From positions 1-16,213 of the forward strand of contig DAIDHU010000392.1 of assembly GCA_027451915.1 (NCBI GenBank): DNA of 16,213 bases, given 5' to 3'. Below the pieces are notes generated by a model. It had not been told where the DNA came from, did no database searches, and saw only the letters and a program-made list of their open reading frames with translations. Origin of the DNA: Thiomonas sp. (lineage in GTDB: Bacteria; Pseudomonadota; Gammaproteobacteria; Burkholderiales; Burkholderiaceae_C). Below, piece by piece: positions 6,963-16,213 of this stretch. Position 1 is the first letter of the stretch; the number at the start of each line of letters is the position of its first letter. The position numbers and the translations under genes are program-made.

Positions 6963-8333
6963 TCAGGCCTTCGCGCTCAACGCCTTGACGTAGGCGTCGG
7001 GCTGCCTGGGATCGAACTTGCGGCCGAGGATCTGGTAGTCCTGCATGTCCTCGGCCGGCGCATGCATGCCCGCCTTGCGCATGGCGGCGCGCGCGTCGGT
7101 GGCGCGGAACACGCGTTCGGCGATCTGCTGGTAGTCCACGTCGCCCTTGATGTAGTTCCAGCGTTTCATCTCCGCCAGGATCCACACCGCCATCGAGGGC
7201 CACGGGAAGGGCTGGAAGCCGATTCGTTGCGGTTCGTTGCGCACCTGGCCGAGCCCGTCGGCATAGGTGCCGGTGAGCACCTGCTTGATCACGATCTTCG
7301 GCTGGTTGAGGAACTTCGGCTGCGCCAGGGTGTCGACGATGGCGTCGCGGTTGGCGGGCACGTTCAGGTATGCCGCCGAGCGCAGCATGGCGCGGACCAG
7401 GGCCGCATAGGTGTTGGGTTGCCTGCTCGCGAACTCGGCCTCCATCGCGAGGGTGCAGCAGGGGTGCCCGCGCCAGAGGTCCACGCTGAGGGTATGGATG
7501 AAGCCGATGCCCTCGAACACCGCGCGCTGGTTGAAGGGCTCGGCGACGATGAAGCCATCGAGGTTGCCGCCGGCCAGGTTGGCCAGCATGTCCGGCGGTG
7601 CCATCACGCGCAGCTGCACGTCGTGGTCGGGATCGAGGCCGTGCCTGGCAAGGTATTCACGCAGCAGGAAGTTGTGGATGGAGTAGTCGAAGGGGATGGC
7701 CAGGCGAAAGCCCTTCCACTGCGAGGGATCGCGGCGGTCCTTGTGGCGCATCGCCAGGGTAATGGCGCTGCCGTTGACGTTGTCCATCAGGGCGGCCACG
7801 GTGGGCGCTGCGCTGGACCCGGCGCCGAGCGACATGGACACGGGCATCGGCGCGAGCATCTGCGCGGCGTCGAAGTCGCGGTTGATGGTCTTGTCCCGCA
7901 CCAGCGCCCAGCCGGGCGTCTTCAGCAGCTCGACCTGCAGGCCGGCGTCGTGGAAGTAGCCGTTCTGCTGCGCGATCAGAAGGGGACTGGCACAGGTGAT
8001 CGGGAGGTAGCCGATTTTCAGGTTCGGCTTTTCGAGCGGGCCCGCCGGCTCGGCGGCCCGGGCCTCCAGCATGCCGAAGGGAATCAGCTGGGAGATCGCC
8101 GCCAGGGCGGTGCCACTGCCCACGGCGCGCAGGAAACGCCGACGCTGCCCGTCGCTCGGGAACAGGGCGCGCATCACCGCGCCCTCGAGCGCCCGGCGGG
8201 TAAGCTGCCCGAGGTCGCCGTGGTCGATGGGACGGCCGCTCTGCGCGTCATGCGCCGCCTGGTCGGCGTGGCGACCACAGCTGCAGCCAGGAAGGCGCTC
8301 GGAGGGCTCAAACGGGTCATCGTTCGGGTTCAT
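6963..8333 (-). CDS. cynA: Tat-exported ABC substrate-binding protein, NrtA/CynA type
   Basis: This 456-residue protein (from ATG 8333; an in-frame ATG at 8345 adds four residues) has a long N-terminal leader. The leader carries D-P-F and a G-C-S-C-G-R-H cluster (16-22). A twin-arginine signal follows, Q-R-R-R-F-L-R-A-V-G (63-72), then a hydrophobic core and a likely cut near A-R-A/A-E-P (91-96). The mature part, I-G-Y-L-P-I-T-C-A-S-P-L-L-I-A (107-121) and later A-A-Q-M-L-A-P-M-P-V, matches the nitrate/bicarbonate/cyanate-binding CmpA/NrtA fold. It would capture the substrate in the periplasm for the permease and ATPase genes downstream. No convincing Shine-Dalgarno distinguishes the two starts. 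Confidence 0.82.
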   Translation of the reverse strand: MNPNDDPFEPSERLPGCSCGRHADQAAHDAQSGRPIDHGDLGQLTRRALEGAVMRALFPSDGQRRRFLRAVGSGTALAAISQLIPFGMLEARAAEPAGPLEKPNLKIGYLPITCASPLLIAQQNGYFHDAGLQVELLKTPGWALVRDKTINRDFDAAQMLAPMPVSMSLGAGSSAAPTVAALMDNVNGSAITLAMRHKDRRDPSQWKGFRLAIPFDYSIHNFLLREYLARHGLDPDHDVQLRVMAPPDMLANLAGGNLDGFIVAEPFNQRAVFEGIGFIHTLSVDLWRGHPCCTLAMEAEFASRQPNTYAALVRAMLRSAAYLNVPANRDAIVDTLAQPKFLNQPKIVIKQVLTGTYADGLGQVRNEPQRIGFQPFPWPSMAVWILAEMKRWNYIKGDVDYQQIAERVFRATDARAAMRKAGMHAPAEDMQDYQILGRKFDPRQPDAYVKALSAKA

Positions 8334-8376
8334 CGCAGGTCCCATCGAAAGGATCGGTCAGGAAAGCATCCGTCGC

Positions 8377-8396
8377 GCCGGGCGCTTCGGCCCGGC
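8377..8396 (-). promoter_or_regulatory. Intercistronic hairpin between rubredoxin and binding-protein genes
   Basis: GCCGGGC (8377-8383) and GCCCGGC (8390-8396) form a perfect 7-bp stem with a 6-base loop. A second overlapping palindrome, CCCGCCGGCGGG, occupies 8396-8407 directly after the rubredoxin stop. Without a U-tract this is more likely a stability or partial-termination element that sets different levels for the enzyme genes and the transporter genes than a full terminator. Confidence 0.4.
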
Positions 8397-8409
8397 CCGC
8401 CGGCGGGGC

Positions 8410-8604
8410 TCAAGACAACATCGGCTCGAAGTCGGCCTTGGTGACGCCGCATTCCGGGCAGTACCAGTCCTCCGGAATGTCGGCGAAGGCCGTACCCGCC
8501 GCGATGCCGTGCTCGGGCGCCCCCACAGCGGGGTCGTAGATCCAGTTGCAGACCAGGCATACCCACTGGGTCGTCTCGGTCAGGGTCGCAAGCGCTTCGG
8601 TCAT
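8410..8604 (-). CDS. Rubredoxin
   Basis: The 64-residue protein has the two iron-binding knuckles of rubredoxin: C-L-V-C (Cys16, Cys19) and C-P-E-C-G (Cys49, Cys52). The usual W-I-Y-D-P-A-V-G (21-28), G-I-A-A-G-T (33-38) and D-I-P-E-D-W-Y-C-P (42-50) lie between them. One iron coordinated by four cysteines carries single electrons in the cytoplasm. An N-terminal tail of about ten residues precedes the core. AGGAG lies upstream of ATG 8604. The gene follows the flavoprotein gene by 22 bases, and a matching reductase lies at 2897-4066, so electrons probably flow NAD(P)H to reductase to rubredoxin to an acceptor, perhaps the flavoprotein next door. Confidence 0.95.
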   Translation of the reverse strand: MTEALATLTETTQWVCLVCNWIYDPAVGAPEHGIAAGTAFADIPEDWYCPECGVTKADFEPMLS

Positions 8605-8626
8605 GGTGTTTCTCCTGGGTTCGGAC

Positions 8627-9838
8627 TCAGGCCGCGCGGGCCGGCATGGCCGACGTCGCGCAGGCCATGCGGGCAATCTCCCGCCGCAGATGCTTGGTGG
8701 CCGGCGTGACGATGGCCACGAAATACGCCTCGCGCAGGCGCCGTTGCGCGGCGTTGCGCACCAGATAGCCCTTGGCGCCCTGGTGCAGCATGGCGGCGTG
8801 CGCGGCGCGCACCGACAGCTCGCCACCGGCCAGGCGCAGCTTGAGCACCTCCAGGGTGCGGGCGGTGCCCCCATCTGGGTCTGCATCCACGGCTTCGCAC
8901 AGTTCGTAGGTGGTGGCGCGCGCCTGTACGAGGGCTGCGACGACCTCGCCCACCTGATCGTCCAGATACTGGTTGACGTGCCCATGCGTACGGTTGGACT
9001 GGGCCATCAGCAGCGCGCAGGCGTCGATCAATCCCAGGCCCATGCCCATTTGCGCGAGGATCATGCCGGGCTTGATGCGGGCGAGATAGGCGGCCGAGCG
9101 GCTGGGCTGCGCCAGCACCATGGCGTCGGGAATGAAGCACTCCTTGAACTGGCAGGCCAGGGTGCGCGTGCCTTCCAGCCCGATGAACCGCGCGCAGTCC
9201 ACGAGCCTGAAGCCCGGTTGCCCGCACTCCACGAGCACGAAGGCCAGCCCCTGCAACTCCCCGTCGGCGCCACGCACGGGGCAGCCGGTGACGAACACAT
9301 GATCGGGACCGAGGTTCGACACCCAGGGAAGCACGCCGTTGATCACGTATCCGCCCTCGGCCCGGCGCGCGCACAGCCGGTAGTCTTCGATGGTGTCGGC
9401 GGACTTCATGGTGTTGGACAGCCCGGTGCCGGCCAGCAGCTCGCCGGAGACGATGCGCGGCAGATAGCGCTCCTTCAGCCAGGCGTTGTCGGACAGGGCG
9501 ATGTAGCGGGCGCAGGCCGTCTGGCACCAGACCATGAACCCGGTGGACAGGCATTCCCTGGACACCTCCTCCATCACCTGCACGACCTGGCGCAGCCCGA
9601 GGCCGTCGCCCCCTTCTGCCGGGCTCGTCGCGCCCCGGTAGCCGCCCATCGCGCCGATTTCCCGCAGCAGGTCCTCGGGGTACTCGGCCTTCAGGTCGAC
9701 GTCGAGCACCTTGGGCGCCAGGCGCTTGCGGACCAGTTCGCGCACCGCCGCGACCACCGGATCCGGGGCACCCCCCTGAGCGGCGAATCCGGAAAGCTCC
9801 GAGGCCGTGTTCGAAACGACGGCTGCTGAAACCGGCAT
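8627..9838 (-). CDS. Acyl-CoA-dehydrogenase-superfamily flavoprotein lacking the catalytic Glu
   Basis: This 403-residue protein follows the acyl-CoA dehydrogenase plan: N-terminal helical domain (about 25-125), a beta domain (about 130-235, including G-G-Y-V-I-N-G-V-L-P-W-V-S-N), and a C-terminal helical bundle (about 250-390). Key positions deviate. In the usual G-Y-x-x-E motif, whose Glu is the catalytic base in many members, the sequence reads G-Y-L-V-R (357-361). The canonical T-E-P-x-x-G-S-D reads G-L-S-N-T-M-K-S-A-D (139-148). It may thus act as a flavin-dependent oxygenase or other oxidoreductase, as DszC-like and SfnC-like relatives do. GGAGG lies before ATG 9838. It is the first gene behind the sigma-54 promoter and is followed by rubredoxin. 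Confidence 0.75.
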   Translation of the reverse strand: MPVSAAVVSNTASELSGFAAQGGAPDPVVAAVRELVRKRLAPKVLDVDLKAEYPEDLLREIGAMGGYRGATSPAEGGDGLGLRQVVQVMEEVSRECLSTGFMVWCQTACARYIALSDNAWLKERYLPRIVSGELLAGTGLSNTMKSADTIEDYRLCARRAEGGYVINGVLPWVSNLGPDHVFVTGCPVRGADGELQGLAFVLVECGQPGFRLVDCARFIGLEGTRTLACQFKECFIPDAMVLAQPSRSAAYLARIKPGMILAQMGMGLGLIDACALLMAQSNRTHGHVNQYLDDQVGEVVAALVQARATTYELCEAVDADPDGGTARTLEVLKLRLAGGELSVRAAHAAMLHQGAKGYLVRNAAQRRLREAYFVAIVTPATKHLRREIARMACATSAMPARAA

Positions 9839-9893
9839 GGCAATCCTCCTGTGTGGCCAATCGGGCCCGGATGCGACCCTTGACCCCTTCTTC

Positions 9894-9908
9894 GCAAGCC
9901 CCGTGCCA
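9894..9908 (-). promoter_or_regulatory. Sigma-54 promoter (-24/-12) of the flavoprotein-rubredoxin-cyanase unit
   Basis: On the minus strand the sequence reads TGGCAC-GGGGC-TTGC, an exact match to the sigma-54 consensus with correct N5 spacing and the invariant GG and GC. Transcription should begin near 9882, leaving a leader of about 45 bases before ATG 9838. The preceding gene encodes a sigma-54 activator. Confidence 0.85.
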
Positions 9909-9925
9909 GGGCCGATCCATCCGTG

Positions 9926-9938
9926 AATCAAGCACTTA
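9926..9938. promoter_or_regulatory. IHF-binding site
   Basis: AATCAA-GCAC-TTA matches the IHF consensus WATCAANNNNTTR at every defined base. It lies between the activator sites (9968-9988) and the sigma-54 promoter (9894-9908), where DNA bending brings the activator to the polymerase. Confidence 0.7.
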
Positions 9939-9967
9939 GGCCCTCGCCTCGCGGCGCCGGGCGGGCT

Positions 9968-9982
9968 TTGCGAACAAATTGC

Positions 9983-9988
<6 letters not shown>
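9968..9988. promoter_or_regulatory. Tandem activator-binding sites (UAS), TTGCnnRCAA twice
   Basis: Two imperfect palindromes, TTGCGAACAA (9968-9977) and TTGCTCACAA (9979-9988), lie 11 bp apart, i.e. on the same helix face. They are centred about 91 and 102 bases upstream of the predicted start near 9882, and overlap the stop codon of the activator gene. Spacing, symmetry and position suit a NifA/NtrC-type activator. The actual binding protein is inferred. Confidence 0.6.
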
Positions 9989-11644
<1,656 letters not shown>

Positions 11645-11706
11645 GATCACGCTCCGAGTACGCGGGACGCCCGCGGGCCTGAGCCGAACCGCCAAAGGCT
11701 GCCAAT

Positions 11707-11727
11707 TTGCTAGCAATTTCGGTGCCA
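11707..11727 (-). promoter_or_regulatory. Sigma-54 promoter of the activator gene, overlapping a TTGCnnRCAA palindrome
   Basis: On the minus strand TGGCAC-CGAAA-TTGC (11727 to 11713) fits the -24/-12 consensus exactly and is followed by T. The predicted start is near 11701, about 57 bases before ATG 11644. The perfect palindrome TTGCTAGCAA (11707-11716) overlaps the -12 element and matches the two sites at 9968-9988, pointing to autoregulation. Part of the palindrome is forced by the -12 sequence itself, so its independent role is less sure than the promoter. Confidence 0.7.
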
Positions 11728-11734
11728 GTCGGGC

Positions 11735-11765
11735 TTGGCGCGGCCGCGCCGGCCGCTGGCGCCAA
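11735..11765. repeat. Inverted repeat upstream of the activator promoter
   Basis: TTGGCGC (11735-11741) and GCGCCAA (11759-11765) are perfect reverse complements separated by 17 bases, starting eight bases upstream of the -24 element. It may be an operator or merely GC-rich chance. Confidence 0.3.
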
Positions 11766-11799
11766 CGAGCACATGGCTGACAAAGCGCACACAGATTGA

Positions 11800-12190
11800 C
11801 CGGCCTCGGGCCGGGCCCCCGGGGGCCTCGCCGCAGGGCTGCAGGAACTCAAGGACAGCTTCGCCGAGCACTTCGGCGCCCTCGGACCTTCCGGCGCCGA
11901 AGCCGTCGTGCCATAGGAGGACGCGATGCACACGGGCTACGGCCAGTCCTGCCGCGGCTACTACCTGCTCACCTGGCTGGGCTACCCCCGGGTCCATGCT
12001 CTCAACGGAGGCTTCTCGGCATGGAAGGCCGCCGGCCTGCCGGGCACCACGGAGATCTTGCAAGCCACGCCCAGGCCTTACCCGACGCATCTCCCGACGG
12101 CCGACGTGATGCTGAGCAGGGAGGATGTGCAAGCCGCGCTGGGCACCGAAAAGGTGCTGCTCGACGTGCGGTACATCGACGTCAAGGGCG
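11800..12190 (+). pseudogene. Broken rhodanese/mercaptopyruvate sulfurtransferase
   Basis: One frame shows a sulfurtransferase without a usable start. L-Q-E-L-K-D-S-F-A-E-H-F-G-A-L-G (about 11839-11886) is followed by A-V-V-P and an in-frame TAG (11914-11916) where homologues have an aromatic residue. It resumes with C-R-G-Y-Y-L-L-T-W-L-G-Y-P and N-G-G-F-S-A-W-K-A-A-G-L-P, the conserved end of a rhodanese domain. A second domain begins (S-R-E-D-V-Q-A-A-L, then K-V-L-L-D-V-R) and stops matching near 12190. The catalytic C-terminal domain is thus lost. AGGAGG five bases before ATG 11926 could still drive translation of a 3' remnant running antisense into ssb. Rhodaneses transfer sulfur to cyanide, which fits the neighbouring cyanase locus. 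Confidence 0.65.
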
Positions 12191-12230
12191 CGCGCGCGTC
12201 GCCGCGCAGGCCACCGCGCGCGGGCTTCAT
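12182..12230. other. Alternating CG tract and inverted repeat after ssb
   Basis: Two GCGCGCG-rich runs (about 12188-12199 and 12215-12224) flank a short spacer and can pair. It lies at the junction between the sulfurtransferase relic and the ssb 3' end, so it may serve as the ssb terminator or mark the deletion joint. No T-run is present. Confidence 0.25.
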
Positions 12231-12249
12231 GCGACTTGCCGGGTCGATT

Positions 12250-12759
12250 CTAGAAAGGAATGTCGTCGTCCATGTCGTCGAAATCCCCGGCCGCGGGCTT
12301 CGACGGCGCCGGTGCCCGCGCACCGGCGCGGGGCGCGGATTCGCGGCTCTCGCGGCCTTCACGACCCTCCGGGCGCGAACTCTCGCGGCCGCGGCTGTAG
12401 CCGCCGCCTTCGTCGTCGCCTGCGCCGTCGCGCGAGCCCAGCAGCTGCATTTCCGTGGCGATGATGTCGGTGGTGTAGCGCTCCACGCCTTCCTTGTCGG
12501 TGTACTTGCCGTACTTCAGGCGGCCTTCCACGTAGACCGGGCGACCCTTTTTCAGGTACTCGCCGGCGATCTCGGCCAGGCGGTCGTAGAACACCACCCG
12601 GTGCCACTCGGTTTCTTCCTTGCGCTCCCCCGATTTGTCCTTCCACTGGCGGGTGGTGGCGATGGAGACGTTGCAGACGGCGGCGCCCGAGGGCGCGTAG
12701 CGCACCTCGGGGTCGCGCCCGAGGTTGCCCATCAGAATGACTTTGTTGACGGAGGCCAT
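12250..12759 (-). CDS. ssb: Single-stranded DNA-binding protein
   Basis: The 169-residue protein has the OB-fold of bacterial SSB: M-A-S-V-N-K-V-I-L-M-G-N-L-G-R-D-P-E (1-18), W-H-R-V-V-F-Y-D-R-L-A-E and K-G-R-P-V-Y-V-E-G-R-L. A flexible Gly/Arg/Ser/Glu-rich linker follows from about 112. The acidic tip D-D-M-D-D-D-I-P-F recruits repair and replication partners. AGGAC precedes ATG 12759. It is divergent from uvrA, as in many proteobacteria. I looked for a LexA box in the 190-base spacer and saw none. Confidence 0.97.
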   Translation of the reverse strand: MASVNKVILMGNLGRDPEVRYAPSGAAVCNVSIATTRQWKDKSGERKEETEWHRVVFYDRLAEIAGEYLKKGRPVYVEGRLKYGKYTDKEGVERYTTDIIATEMQLLGSRDGAGDDEGGGYSRGRESSRPEGREGRESRESAPRAGARAPAPSKPAAGDFDDMDDDIPF

Positions 12760-12920
12760 GAATTGTCCTGGTGAAAGGGGCGCGGCTTCCCGCGGCGCCC
12801 GCGCATGAACACGAAGAATAGCGCGAAGGGGCGGCCCCGCGGCTCGGCGCGGATACCCGGCCCCGCCCCCGTCCGGAATCGGCGAGCCGGCCGGGGGGCG
12901 CATCGGGCTGCCCGGGGCCT

Positions 12921-12926
12921 TATAGT
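12921..12926 (+). promoter_or_regulatory. Possible -10 box of uvrA
   Basis: TATAGT stands in an otherwise GC-rich spacer, 23 bases before ATG 12950, and would give a leader of about 15 bases. No good -35 box was found, and there is no Shine-Dalgarno at the start codon. Confidence 0.35.
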
Positions 12927-12949
12927 TGCATGTTGCGCCCGAATCCGCC

Positions 12950-15835
<2,886 letters not shown>

Positions 15836-15837
15836 CC

Positions 15838-15864
15838 CGCCGGCCGGGAGCCGCGCAGCCGGCG
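15838..15864 (+). terminator. GC hairpin after uvrA
   Basis: CGCCGGC (15838-15844) pairs with GCCGGCG (15858-15864) across a 13-base loop, starting three bases after the stop codon. There is no T-run, so this is a weak candidate. The remainder of the gap to 16064 shows no convincing gene. Confidence 0.35.
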
Positions 15865-16064
15865 CGTCGAGGCGGCGCAAGCGGACTTGGGCGTTCCACT
15901 TGTACCATGGAGCGGCTCGGATGCCGGCCCCGCGGCCGCACCCGAGCCGGCCGTGCGCTTCCCGTGCCCCCCACGCACCCGCACGGCCCTGGCGCCGGCG
16001 CCCGCGCGCAGCGCACCACGCCCTTTTCGGGAACGACCACGTACAACCCTACGGAGAACTTGTC

Positions 16065-16213
16065 ATGGGCAGGACCCTTTCGTTGCAACTCAAGGATGGA
16101 ACCCGCATCGGCGCCTACCTGGCCGAGCCGGCAGGCACGCCCAAGGCGGGCCTGGTCGTGGTGCAGGAGATCTTCGGCGTGAACGCCCACATCCGCAGCG
16201 TGGCGGACCGCTA
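16065..16213 (+). CDS. Dienelactone hydrolase family protein (5' part)
   Basis: The first 49 residues are visible; the gene runs off the right edge. The start has GGAG (16053-16056) upstream of ATG 16065. The beginning, L-K-D-G-T-R-I-G-A-Y-L-A-E-P, leads to G-L-V-V-V-Q-E-I-F-G-V-N-A-H-I-R-S-V-A-D-R, the standard opening of dienelactone hydrolase-like alpha/beta hydrolases, in which the Glu of Q-E-I-F-G is conserved. The Cys/Asp/His catalytic residues would lie outside the window, so activity cannot be judged. Confidence 0.85.
   Translation, partial: MGRTLSLQLKDGTRIGAYLAEPAGTPKAGLVVVQEIFGVNAHIRSVADR

Noticed and set aside
6765..8444. A 559-codon plus-strand open frame over the permease and binding-protein genes
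   Set aside because: It lies antisense to genes with clear family motifs, and its translation (many Gly, His, Arg, Gln) has no recognisable domain.
2897..8604. Annotation of the locus as a plain nitrate-uptake operon
   Set aside because: The transporter family includes nitrate carriers, but no nitrate or nitrite reductase is present and cynS with its full catalytic triad directly follows the ATPase gene.
11814..11827. Perfect palindrome GGCCCCCGGGGGCC
   Set aside because: Simple G/C run inside the sulfurtransferase relic; likely chance in this composition and not placed near a functional start or stop.
11926..12774. A possible 282-residue gene starting at a good AGGAGG site
   Set aside because: Only the first about 88 residues resemble a sulfurtransferase. 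The rest is antisense to ssb and matches nothing, so it is treated as a truncated remnant.
12760..12949. A LexA (SOS) box between ssb and uvrA
   Set aside because: uvrA is SOS-controlled in some bacteria, but no CTGT-N8-ACAG-like palindrome is visible in the spacer.
15836..16064. Short open frame starting at the ATG near 15906 between uvrA and the hydrolase gene
   Set aside because: Low-complexity Pro/Arg/Gly translation, no ribosome site, no family resemblance.

Overview
The window is a GC-rich (roughly two-thirds G+C) bacterial chromosome segment. The divergent ssb/uvrA pair, the cydB-cydX end, the Tat-exported NrtA/CynA-type binding protein and the composition suggest a betaproteobacterium, probably Burkholderiales. 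A sulfur- or cyano-compound-using genus such as Thiomonas would fit, but that is a guess from gene content. No rRNA, tRNA, CRISPR array, insertion sequence or phage gene was seen.

Layout. (1) 1-1543, plus strand: the end of a cytochrome bd oxidase subunit II gene, an unusually long CydX-like subunit, an OsmC-family protein and a SAM-dependent methyltransferase. (2) 1549-1875, minus strand: a small YXWGXW-type lipoprotein, convergent with the methyltransferase. (3) 2174-2656, plus strand: a periplasmic DsrE-like protein, followed by a non-coding stretch holding the last turn of a dead hexapeptide acyltransferase. (4) 2897-11644, minus strand: nine co-directional genes. In transcription order they are a NifA-type sigma-54 activator, an acyl-CoA-dehydrogenase-like flavoprotein, rubredoxin, a Tat-exported binding protein, an ABC permease, an ABC ATPase, cyanase, a second OsmC protein and a rubredoxin reductase. 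(5) 11800-12190: a broken rhodanese/sulfurtransferase. (6) 12250-15835: ssb (minus) divergent from uvrA (plus). (7) 16065-16213: the start of a dienelactone-hydrolase-family gene.

The main point of interest is region 4. The intergenic region after the activator gene contains a classical sigma-54 control region in the right order: two TTGCnnRCAA sites, a perfect IHF consensus, and a -24/-12 promoter (TGGCAC-N5-TTGC) about 55 bases before the flavoprotein start codon. The activator gene has its own -24/-12 element overlapping a third copy of the same palindrome, which suggests autoregulation. The structural genes would import an anion such as cyanate (ABC transporter), break cyanate down to ammonia and CO2 (cyanase), and supply electrons through NAD(P)H, rubredoxin reductase and rubredoxin. 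The likely electron user is the flavoprotein, which belongs to the acyl-CoA dehydrogenase superfamily but appears to lack its catalytic glutamate. A working hypothesis is an inducible pathway that oxidises a nitrogenous cyano-compound to cyanate and assimilates the nitrogen. The substrate and the reaction are inferences.
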